A stretch of 10,820 nucleotides of DNA from UMGS882 sp045598975 (GTDB lineage Bacteria > Bacillota > Clostridia > Oscillospirales > CAG-382), in assembly GCA_045598975.1 (NCBI GenBank), contig JAZRVE010000088.1:1-10820 (forward strand), given 5' to 3'. Under the pieces are notes generated by a model. It saw only the letters and a program-made list of their open reading frames with translations, ran no database searches and was not told the origin of the DNA. Positions 1 through 5,683 of this stretch are shown in pieces. Position numbers and translations under genes: made by a program. Each line of letters starts with the position of its first letter. Position 1 is the stretch's first letter.

Positions 1-92
1 AAATACTGGATAAAATGGGTACAAATACGCCTGATTTACACTCTGTTTTCAACTTTTTTCGATTCTTTACAATTATTGCCCCTAAATGCAGA

Positions 93-128
93 AAAGCAAG
101 TCTTCTTTTTGCTTGGAAAACTTGCTTT
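93..128. repeat. Inverted repeat left of the terminator
   Basis: AAAGCAAGT (93-101) and ACTTGCTTT (120-128) form a 9-base-pair stem around an 18-base T/A-rich loop. On the minus strand a few T residues follow, so it could be a weak terminator for the rubrerythrin transcript. This is an inference: the loop is large and the T run is short. The rest of bases 1-92 shows no convincing gene; a + strand frame from base 15 (57 codons, ending at 188) is not protein-like. Confidence 0.35.
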
Positions 129-140
129 GTCTACAGGCTG

Positions 141-170
141 AGACCGTCCGTCGGACGGTCTTTTTTCTTT
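141..170 (+). terminator. Rho-independent terminator facing right
   Basis: A perfect 9-base-pair stem (AGACCGTCC at 141-149 pairing with GGACGGTCT at 153-161) with a three-base loop is followed on the + strand by an uninterrupted T run at 161-166 and further T-rich sequence to 170. The T run lies only on the right side, so this ends a + strand transcript coming from the left, probably a gene whose coding part ends outside the window. It stands 12 bases from the stop of the convergent rubrerythrin gene. It would work poorly for rubrerythrin, because on the minus strand no T run follows the hairpin. Confidence 0.75.
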
Positions 171-181
171 ATGCGATATTC

Positions 182-829
182 TCAATAATTCTTGGCGTTG
201 ATCTCGAAATAGCTCTGCGGATGGGCGCAGACCGGGCAGACCTCCGGCGCTTTGGTGCCGACGACGATATGCCCGCAGTTGCGGCATTCCCAGACCTTGA
301 CCTCGCTCTTGGCAAAGACTTCCTGCGCTTCCACGTTATGAAGCAGAGCGCGGTAGCGTTCCTCGTGATGCTTTTCGATGGCGGCAACACCGCGGAATTT
401 GGCGGCAAGCTCCGGGAAGCCTTCCTTTTCCGCCGTCACGGCAAAGCCTTCGTACATATCCGTCCACTCGAAGTTCTCTCCGTCAGCGGCGGCGGCGAGA
501 TTTTCCGCCGTACTGCCGATGCCGCCGAGCTCCTTGAACCACATTTTTGCGTGCTCTTTTTCGTTGTCAGCCGTCTTTTCAAACAGCGCCGCGATCTGCT
601 CGTAGCCTTCTTTTCTTGCCTTGGAAGCAAAATAGGTGTACTTGTTTCTTGCCTGCGACTCGCCCGCAAAAGCAGCGGCGAGATTCTTTTCGGTCTGCGT
701 GCCGGCATACGGATTGCCGCCCGCGGCCGTGACCTTGTCCCCCTCTGCCTTGCAGCGCGGGCAGACCGGCTTTTTCCCGTCCTCGACTTCAAAGACTTCG
801 CCGCAGAGTAAGCATTTGTAGGTTTTCAT
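182..829 (-). CDS. rbr: Rubrerythrin with rubredoxin-like sites at both ends
   Basis: Cytoplasmic non-haem diiron protein of 215 residues; the family reduces hydrogen peroxide to water in anaerobes using electrons from NADH via rubredoxin-type donors. Seen in order: an N-terminal rubredoxin-like site (C6-x2-C9 and C23-P-R-C26); a four-helix diiron domain of about residues 44-170 with E57 in the GESQARNKY motif, E90/H93, an acidic cluster EWTDMYE at 121-127, and E152/H155; and a C-terminal rubredoxin site (C182-x2-C185 and C198-P-V-C201). Most rubrerythrins have only one rubredoxin domain. The ATG at 829 was chosen because AGAGGG lies about 9 bases upstream and the homology starts there; the frame stays open for 120 more codons upstream but that part is not protein-like. 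The gene lies 115 bases downstream of perR in the same direction, with no terminator between, so co-transcription and PerR control are likely. Confidence 0.95.
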   Translation of the reverse strand: MKTYKCLLCGEVFEVEDGKKPVCPRCKAEGDKVTAAGGNPYAGTQTEKNLAAAFAGESQARNKYTYFASKARKEGYEQIAALFEKTADNEKEHAKMWFKELGGIGSTAENLAAAADGENFEWTDMYEGFAVTAEKEGFPELAAKFRGVAAIEKHHEERYRALLHNVEAQEVFAKSEVKVWECRNCGHIVVGTKAPEVCPVCAHPQSYFEINAKNY

Positions 830-866
830 GATGGTGTCCCTCTTTCTTTTCTTGATATGTATTTCC

Positions 867-879
867 ATTTTCGGAAAAT
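867..879. repeat. Perfect 13-base palindrome upstream of rubrerythrin
   Basis: ATTTTC-G-GAAAAT is a perfect 6-1-6 palindrome in the perR-rbr gap, about 38 bases before the rubrerythrin start codon. It could be an operator or part of an rbr promoter, but it does not match the PerR box (TTATAAT-n-ATTATAA), and I see no good -35/-10 pair around it. A+T-rich palindromes of this size also arise by chance. Confidence 0.3.
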
Positions 880-944
880 CGTTTTGTTCCCGGCCGCCGA
901 ATCCGCGACCGAAATCGACTCGATCAATCGCGCCGCCTCCATTC

Positions 945-1379
945 TCACCGTGATCTTCCCCTGTCTGACGTTTTTTTCGGTTCCGTTTTGCTCCGGCACG
1001 CTCTGCATATGCCTTCGTACACGGCACGATACGACAGAATGCGCATTCCCGTTTTTTCTTCGACAAAGGCGTTTTGCGCCGTGTCACAGCCCTCCGGTGC
1101 GTCCTCCACAAGTCCGCAGAGCACGCAGTGAAGATGCACGTGGTCGCCGAGCGTCCGGTCATACCGATCCGCTCCCGCCACACGGACATGAAGGATCTCG
1201 CCGCTTTCCGACAGCAGTTTCAGATTGCGATACACCGTTGCCTTACTGATCCGCTCGTCTTCCTTCCGGACGTCCTTATAAATCTCCTCCGCGCTCGGAT
1301 GATCCCACCGCTTCATGACGGTCTCGTACACAAGTCTGCGCTGCCGCGTCTCGCGCCGCGGTCTGTCGTCATTTTTCAT
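945..1379 (-). CDS. perR: Peroxide-sensing Fur-family repressor PerR
   Basis: Fur-family metalloregulator, 144 residues, the usual length. An N-terminal winged helix (about residues 10-70, with KATVYRNLKLL as recognition helix) is followed by a dimerisation/metal domain. Every ligand known for Bacillus subtilis PerR is present at a near-constant offset: the regulatory metal site H27, D74, H80, H82 and D93, and the structural zinc cysteines C85/C88 and C125/C128. D93 is the PerR-type aspartate; true Fur proteins carry glutamate there. In PerR, Fe2+-catalysed oxidation of two of the histidines by peroxide releases the operator. GAGGAA lies 5 bases before the ATG. A strong promoter and a Fur/PerR-like dyad lie directly upstream, suggesting autoregulation, and rubrerythrin, a known PerR target in clostridia, follows downstream. 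The basic C-terminal tail (residues 131-144) is of unknown use. Confidence 0.92.
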   Translation of the reverse strand: MKNDDRPRRETRQRRLVYETVMKRWDHPSAEEIYKDVRKEDERISKATVYRNLKLLSESGEILHVRVAGADRYDRTLGDHVHLHCVLCGLVEDAPEGCDTAQNAFVEEKTGMRILSYRAVYEGICRACRSKTEPKKTSDRGRSR

Positions 1380-1400
1380 AACGGTTCCTCGTCTTATCAG

Positions 1401-1416
1401 GAATGATTATCAATAA
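1401..1416. promoter_or_regulatory. Fur/PerR-type operator over the perR start site
   Basis: The core TGAT-T-ATCA (1404-1412) is a perfect dyad. On the minus strand it reads TTGATAATCATT, sharing the TGATAATCATT core of the classical Fur box. One half (ATTATCA) fits the 7-1-7 Fur consensus fully and the PerR consensus at 6 of 7 positions; the other half is degenerate. It covers the predicted transcription start just downstream of the -10 element, where a bound repressor would block initiation. That the adjacent PerR binds here is inference. Confidence 0.55.
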
Positions 1417-1417
1417 C

Positions 1418-1445
1418 AGTATACCACTTTTTTCTTTTCTGTCAA
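1418..1445 (-). promoter_or_regulatory. Sigma-A promoter of perR (and probably rbr)
   Basis: Read on the minus strand: a consensus -35 TTGACA (1440-1445), a 16-base spacer, and -10 TATACT (1418-1423, 5 of 6 to consensus). The predicted start near base 1411 gives a leader of about 30 bases before the perR ATG. It is back to back with the proB promoter, which fires in the other direction. Confidence 0.8.
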
Positions 1446-1509
1446 TCCCTCCCCCGCCATTCAAAAAAAAGTTACAAATGCCTTTTTATGCTTTTTTGGG
1501 CTTCTGCCG

Positions 1510-1538
1510 TTGAAAAAACGAAATTTCCGTGATATACT
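1510..1538 (+). promoter_or_regulatory. Sigma-A promoter of proBAC
   Basis: TTGAAA (1510-1515), a 17-base spacer and TATACT (1533-1538) form a good sigma-A promoter. Transcription from about 1545 leaves a leader of only about 34 bases, containing the ribosome binding site GGGAGG (1567-1572). That is too short for a proline T-box leader, which controls proBA in some Bacillota. Confidence 0.75.
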
Positions 1539-1578
1539 GTATTATGGTTTGGTATTTCCTTAATTTGGGAGGTCTGTT

Positions 1579-2355
1579 ATGAGAATCGCCATCAAGGTCG
1601 GCACCTCCACGCTGACCTATGCTACCGGAAGCATGAACATCCGTCACATCGAAAAACTCTGCCGCGTGATCAGCGACTTGAAAAACGCCGGCAACGAGAT
1701 TTTACTTATCAGCTCGGGCGCCATCGGCATGGGCGTCGGCAAGCTGGGGCTTGCCGAGCGGCCGCACGATATGCCCACCAAGCAGGCCGCCGCCGCCGTC
1801 GGGCAGTGTGAACTGATGTACGTCTACGACCGCCATTTCTCCGAATACGGACACACGGTGGCACAAATCTTACTTACGGGAAGTGATCTGCGCGACGAAG
1901 CGCGCAGTCTCAATTTCCGCAACACCGTCGACCGGCTGCTCGCCATGCGCGTCCTGCCCGTCATCAACGAAAACGACACCGTCTCCACCGAGGAGATCGC
2001 CGTCGGCGACAACGACACCCTTGCCGCCATCGTTTCGGCAGACGCCAAGGCCGACCTTCTCATCCTGCTTTCCGACATCGACGGACTATACACCGCCGAT
2101 CCCCGCAAAAATCCAGACGCCACCGTCATTCCCCGCGTGGAAAAGCTGACGGGTGACATCCTTTCGCTCGGCGGGGACGCCGGCTCTTCGCTCGGCACGG
2201 GCGGCATGGCGACCAAGCTCAATGCCGCACGCATCTGCATGGAAAACGGCATCGACATGGTCATCACCAACGGTGCGTACCCCGAAAAACTATACGATAT
2301 CTGCGAAGGAAAGTCCGTCGGAACATTTTTCGACGGCAAAGGAGAAAGACTATGA
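1579..2355 (+). CDS. proB: Glutamate 5-kinase, short form without PUA domain
   Basis: Phosphorylates L-glutamate with ATP to gamma-glutamyl phosphate, the first and normally feedback-inhibited step of proline synthesis, in the cytoplasm. The 258 residues are one amino-acid-kinase domain: K6 in the IKVGTST start, the SSGAIGMG loop at 45-52, NENDTV at 130-135, GDNDTLAA at 143-150, LSDIDGLYTADP at 164-175 and GTGGMATK at 206-213. The protein stops where the kinase domain ends, so the C-terminal PUA domain of the roughly 367-residue Escherichia coli enzyme is absent; kinase-only forms occur naturally in many bacteria. GGGAGG sits 6 bases before the ATG. The stop overlaps the proA start as ATGA, implying translational coupling. 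Confidence 0.97.
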   Translation: MRIAIKVGTSTLTYATGSMNIRHIEKLCRVISDLKNAGNEILLISSGAIGMGVGKLGLAERPHDMPTKQAAAAVGQCELMYVYDRHFSEYGHTVAQILLTGSDLRDEARSLNFRNTVDRLLAMRVLPVINENDTVSTEEIAVGDNDTLAAIVSADAKADLLILLSDIDGLYTADPRKNPDATVIPRVEKLTGDILSLGGDAGSSLGTGGMATKLNAARICMENGIDMVITNGAYPEKLYDICEGKSVGTFFDGKGERL

Positions 2356-3608
2356 CGACCGGCGAGATCATCACCGCCGCCGCCCGTGCCAAACGGGCGA
2401 TCGCCGCGGCATCCTCCGCACGGAAAAACGAGGTTTTGCAGACTGCCGCCGCATATCTTCTGCGCGACACGGAAACCATACTTGCCGCAAACCGCACCGA
2501 CGTGGAAAACGCACGCGGAACGGTCTCGGACGTCATGCTCGACAGGCTGACGCTGACAAAAGAACGCATTTCCGCCATGGCGGACGGCATTTTGCAGGTG
2601 ACGGCGCTCGACGATCCCGTCGGGGAGGAGCTCGAACATACCGTGCGTCCCAACGGGCTTGCCATCACCAAGGTGCGCGTCCCCATCGGCGTTATCGGCA
2701 TCATTTTCGAGAGCCGCCCCAACGTAACCTCCGACGCCGCCGCCCTTACCCTCAAAAGCGGCAACGCCTGCGTCTTACGCGGCGGAAAAGAAGCCATCGA
2801 ATCCAACAAAGCCATCGCCGCCTGCTTTAAGGAAGCTTTGGCACAGGCAGGTCTTCCGGCAGACGCCGTGGGACTTATCACCGACACCTCCCGCGAAAGC
2901 GCCGCAGAGCTTATGGGCGCCGTGGGGCTGGTCGATCTGCTCATTCCGCGCGGCGGTGCCGGGCTCATCCGCGCCTGCGTGGAAAACGCCCGCGTACCCT
3001 GCATCCACACCGGTACTGGTATCTGCCACGTCTACGTGGACAAAAATGCCGATCTTGACAAAGCGCTCGCCATCATCGACAACGCCAAGACAAGCCGTCC
3101 GTCGGTCTGCAACGCCGCAGAGGTCTGTCTTGTGGACAAAGCGGCGGCGCCCGTCTTTCTGCCGCTCTTATACGAGCGCCTCGTGACAAAGCGCAAGGCG
3201 GACGGCAAAATCCCCGTGGAACTGCGCTTGGACAGTGCCGCGGCGGCTCTCATCCCGGGAACGCCGGCGACGGAAAACGATTTTGACACGGAATTTCTCG
3301 ACTATGTCCTCGCCGTCGGGATCACGGACGACGTGGAGCAGGCGATCGCTCACATCACCGCCCATTCCACCGGGCACAGCGAAGCCATCGTGACGGAGGA
3401 CGCCGCCACGGCTGACCGCTTCGTTTCCGCCGTTGACAGTGCCGCCGTCTACGTCAACGCCTCCACCCGCTTCACCGACGGCGGGGAATTCGGGCTCGGC
3501 TGTGAGATCGGCATCTCGACGCAGAAAATGCACGCACGGGGTCCCATGGGGCTCAAAGAAATGACAAGCTACCGATACGTCATCCGCGGAAACGGACAGA
3601 TCCGCTGA
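2352..3608 (+). CDS. proA: Glutamate-5-semialdehyde dehydrogenase (gamma-glutamyl phosphate reductase)
   Basis: Reduces gamma-glutamyl phosphate with NADPH to glutamate-5-semialdehyde, which cyclises spontaneously to pyrroline-5-carboxylate. The 418 residues match the usual family length. It is an aldehyde-dehydrogenase-fold protein with PIGVIGIIFESRPNVT at 111-126, the catalytic cysteine C253 in RPSVCNAAE, and the C-terminal block GEFGLGCEIGISTQKMHARG at 378-397, a ProA signature. The start overlaps the proB stop by four bases, matching the known functional partnership of the two enzymes around the labile acyl phosphate. Fully intact. Confidence 0.97.
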   Translation: MTTGEIITAAARAKRAIAAASSARKNEVLQTAAAYLLRDTETILAANRTDVENARGTVSDVMLDRLTLTKERISAMADGILQVTALDDPVGEELEHTVRPNGLAITKVRVPIGVIGIIFESRPNVTSDAAALTLKSGNACVLRGGKEAIESNKAIAACFKEALAQAGLPADAVGLITDTSRESAAELMGAVGLVDLLIPRGGAGLIRACVENARVPCIHTGTGICHVYVDKNADLDKALAIIDNAKTSRPSVCNAAEVCLVDKAAAPVFLPLLYERLVTKRKADGKIPVELRLDSAAAALIPGTPATENDFDTEFLDYVLAVGITDDVEQAIAHITAHSTGHSEAIVTEDAATADRFVSAVDSAAVYVNASTRFTDGGEFGLGCEIGISTQKMHARGPMGLKEMTSYRYVIRGNGQIR

Positions 3609-3630
3609 TATTTTTGGGGAGGAAAGCATT

Positions 3631-4425
3631 ATGTACACATTCGGATTCATCGGATGCGGCAACATGGGCGGCACGCTCGCTTATGCCGTATCAAAATCGG
3701 TCTCCGGACTTGCCGTCACCGATCTTTCGGAAAAGGCGGCAAACGCCGTCGCGGAAAAAAGCGGTGCCGCCGTCACGACGACCGAGGACATCGCGCAGAA
3801 CGCCTCGTTTATCGTGTTAGGCGTCAAGCCGCAGGTCTTACCCGGCGTTCTCGACACGCTGCGTCCGCTCCTTGCCGCACGCAAGGACCGCTTCGTCGTC
3901 ATCTCGATGGCGGCGGGCGTCGCCATTTCCAAAATCATATCCGGGCTCGGCGGCAACGTACCCGTCATCCGCATCATGCCCAACACGCCAGCTTCCGTCG
4001 GAGAGGGCATGATCGTCTACACCGTGACGCCGGACGTTCTGCCGTCGGAAAAGGACGCCTTCACGGCGGCCTTTGCCAAGGCGGGCGATCTCTGCGAGAT
4101 TGCCGAATCGCTCATCGACGCCGCTTCGGCGGTTTCGGGCTGCGGACCGGCGTTCGTCTACCAGTTCATCGAAGCGCTCGCCGACGGCGGCGTGCGCTGC
4201 GGACTGCCGAGAGCCCTCGCTTTAAGGCTCGCCGCCAAGACCGTCAGCGGCTCGGCGGACACCGTGCTTCTTTCCGGAAAGCATCCGGGCGAATTGAAGG
4301 ACGCGGTATGCAGTCCCGCCGGCAGCACCATCGAGGGCGTACAGACGCTCGAAAGCGGCGCCTTCCGCGGCACCGTCTCGGAGGCGGTCTTTGCCGCCTT
4401 CACGCGCACCAAAGAGCTCGGCTGA
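3631..4425 (+). CDS. proC: Pyrroline-5-carboxylate reductase
   Basis: Last step of proline synthesis: reduces 1-pyrroline-5-carboxylate to L-proline with NAD(P)H. The 264 residues are full length. The Rossmann motif GFIGCGNMG (5-13) is at the N-terminus, followed by VLGVKPQVL (62-70), RIMPNTPASVGEG (114-126), the all-alpha dimerisation domain starting at AVSGCGPAFVY (157-167), and the C-terminal signature VCSPAGSTIEGV (226-237). A strong ribosome binding site, GGGGAGG, ends 8 bases before the ATG. The gene follows proA after 22 bases and is followed by a terminator, so proBAC is a self-contained operon. ProC is often encoded away from proBA in other bacteria. Confidence 0.97.
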   Translation: MYTFGFIGCGNMGGTLAYAVSKSVSGLAVTDLSEKAANAVAEKSGAAVTTTEDIAQNASFIVLGVKPQVLPGVLDTLRPLLAARKDRFVVISMAAGVAISKIISGLGGNVPVIRIMPNTPASVGEGMIVYTVTPDVLPSEKDAFTAAFAKAGDLCEIAESLIDAASAVSGCGPAFVYQFIEALADGGVRCGLPRALALRLAAKTVSGSADTVLLSGKHPGELKDAVCSPAGSTIEGVQTLESGAFRGTVSEAVFAAFTRTKELG

Positions 4426-4450
4426 ACGCCTGATACCGCATAAAACAACG

Positions 4451-4496
4451 ATACCCGCCGAAAAGGATTTTTTCTTCCTTTCCGGCGGGTATTTTT
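4451..4496 (+). terminator. Terminator of the proBAC operon
   Basis: ATACCCGCCG (4451-4460) pairs with CGGCGGGTAT (4483-4492), and after one mismatch AAAGGA (4462-4467) pairs with TCCTTT (4476-4481), making a long hairpin. The T run at 4492-4496 is on the right, so it mainly ends proBAC. On the minus strand the hairpin is followed by only a loosely T-rich stretch, so it may act weakly for the convergent acetyltransferase gene ending at 4517. Confidence 0.85.
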
Positions 4497-4516
4497 CAGT
4501 TTGTTAAGTCGTTTTT

Positions 4517-5098
4517 TCAAGCGTTGTGATACATATCGTAAACCACATATCCGCCCCTGTTTTTCAGCGAGCCGTCGTACGTTTCCATGCACATCTGACA
4601 CCGCGGTTCGGTCATGGGATACCCGCTTACGGGATAAATGCCGTATGCGGACGACGTGCGAAAACCGACGGTATTGTAAAAACGGTAATTGCCCTCGACG
4701 ATGATACCGCGAAAGCCCATCCTTTTTACCTGCTCGATCCCGAGCTTTATCATCGCCGAGCCGATCCCCTGCCGCAGATGATCGGCATGAACGGATACCG
4801 GCGCAAGCATCACGATATCGGTATCCTTCGCACCGCCGTGTCCGCCGGTCGGCGTCTGTGACAGCGGAAAACGGGAAAACAGGAAATGCCCGACGATCTT
4901 ACCGGCAAGCTCCGCAACAAAAGAAAGCTCCGGAATGCGGTACTCGGAATCCCGTATTTCTTCGATCAAAGCCACGATATCCGTTCCGTCGGAATAGTCC
5001 GTTCCCTCTCTGAAAGAACGCAGTACCAGAGAAACGATCTCTTTATAATCCGCGTGCGTTTCGGGGCGGATAGACAACGCTGTATTATTATTTTTCAT
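4517..5098 (-). CDS. GNAT N-acetyltransferase, YhbS-like
   Basis: A 193-residue GCN5-related N-acetyltransferase; the family moves an acetyl group from acetyl-CoA to an amine. Seen: an N-terminal strand and helix (LSIRPETHADYKEIVSLVLRSF), strand VAELAGKIVGHFLFS (61-75), and motif A with the pyrophosphate-binding loop LRQGIGSAM (108-116) after the strand LAPVSVH. VEGNYRFYNTVGF (134-146) is the usual motif-B region. The order resembles the YhbS group (COG3153), whose substrates are mostly unknown. The C-terminus has C167 and C170 (RCQMCME), which do not form a full metal site. It follows the second acetyltransferase after 27 bases on the same strand, with only a weak ribosome binding site, suggesting co-expression. 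Substrate unknown. Confidence 0.85.
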   Translation of the reverse strand: MKNNNTALSIRPETHADYKEIVSLVLRSFREGTDYSDGTDIVALIEEIRDSEYRIPELSFVAELAGKIVGHFLFSRFPLSQTPTGGHGGAKDTDIVMLAPVSVHADHLRQGIGSAMIKLGIEQVKRMGFRGIIVEGNYRFYNTVGFRTSSAYGIYPVSGYPMTEPRCQMCMETYDGSLKNRGGYVVYDMYHNA

Positions 5099-5125
5099 TT
5101 GCAGACCACTTTTGCCATAGATTTT

Positions 5126-5578
5126 TCATTTGGTTTTCCTGTAGATCGGACCTTCTTCACCATTCTTACCGGTCGGGACAAACCCCGATTTTTCAAGGAC
5201 TCTCACCGATGCGAGATTATCTTTATCCACCTCGGCAGTCACGCAGTTTACCGTCTTTTGCGCCAAAGCCCACGCGGTGACGGCTGTCACGGTCTCCGTT
5301 GCGTAGCCCTGTCCCCGAAAGTCTTCGGCAATGCCGTATCCGATCTCGGTCGAACCGGACTCGTCAACACCCTTGAAGCACAGTTCTCCGATATGCGTGC
5401 CGTCTCCGGATTCGATCATCCAGATGGCATACCATTCCCATTTATCGGGATGCGCAAGGCACCCGTCAAGCATTTCCGTGTACGCCGCTTTCAGAACGTC
5501 GATCTCCTGTGCCGCGATGAACGCTTCCATCTGCTCCCGCGAAGCCGCGTATATTACCAGCCGTTTTGTTTCGATCAT
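5126..5578 (-). CDS. GNAT N-acetyltransferase, RimJ/RimL-like
   Basis: A 150-residue acetyltransferase of the RimJ/RimL type (Acetyltransf_3-like). It begins with the typical IETKRLVIYAAS strand, has IGELCFKG (63-70), the acetyl-CoA loop FRGQGYATE (87-95), and the C-terminal motif NLASVRVLEKSGF (121-133). Members acetylate ribosomal proteins, other N-termini, or small molecules such as antibiotics; the substrate cannot be read here. At 150 residues it is slightly shorter than the usual 170-190, but all core motifs are present, so it looks intact. GGAG lies 6-7 bases before the ATG. The second acetyltransferase gene follows after 27 bases; the isomerase gene ends 105 bases upstream. Confidence 0.87.
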   Translation of the reverse strand: MIETKRLVIYAASREQMEAFIAAQEIDVLKAAYTEMLDGCLAHPDKWEWYAIWMIESGDGTHIGELCFKGVDESGSTEIGYGIAEDFRGQGYATETVTAVTAWALAQKTVNCVTAEVDKDNLASVRVLEKSGFVPTGKNGEEGPIYRKTK

Positions 5579-5588
5579 AGTTTCTCCG

Positions 5589-5660
5589 TTATTTTTCCAG
5601 CCATTCGAGGAAGCCCGTCATAAAAAAGCGGCACAGGCTTTCGCCATCGAACGCGAATGC
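5589..5660 (-). other. Possible gene remnant or chance frame
   Basis: In the 105-base gap between the isomerase and the RimL-like gene, a minus-strand frame of 23 residues bounded by stops (TGA at 5661-5663, TAA at 5589-5591) reads like a protein C-terminus: GESLCRFFMTGFLEWLEK at its end. It has no proper start or ribosome binding site. It may be the tail of a deleted gene or chance. I do not recognise the family. Confidence 0.2.
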
Positions 5661-5683
5661 TCATTCCCTTCATTTTTCTGTTA

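Noticed and set aside
86..811. A 241-codon open frame on the + strand
   Set aside because: It is antisense to rubrerythrin across nearly its whole length and its translation shows no family motif; it arises from the GC-rich third positions of the real gene.
830..1189. A 120-residue N-terminal extension of rubrerythrin
   Set aside because: The frame is open, but the residues are low in protein-like character, overlap perR in another frame, and a good ribosome binding site precedes the ATG at 829.
1539..1578. Proline T-box leader before proB
   Set aside because: The leader is only about 34 bases and holds just the ribosome binding site.
2153..2830. A 225-codon + strand frame across the proB-proA junction
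   Set aside because: It lies out of frame inside two clear genes and is an Arg/Ser/His-rich shadow of them.
3654..4433. A 259-codon + strand frame inside proC
   Set aside because: Arg-rich shadow of proC in another frame with no ribosome binding site or motif.
5575..5673. A 32-residue minus-strand frame whose stop overlaps the RimL-like start as TGA/ATG
   Set aside because: The overlap looks like a coupled leader peptide, but there is no ribosome binding site and the sequence is not protein-like; the acetyltransferase has its own GGAG site.
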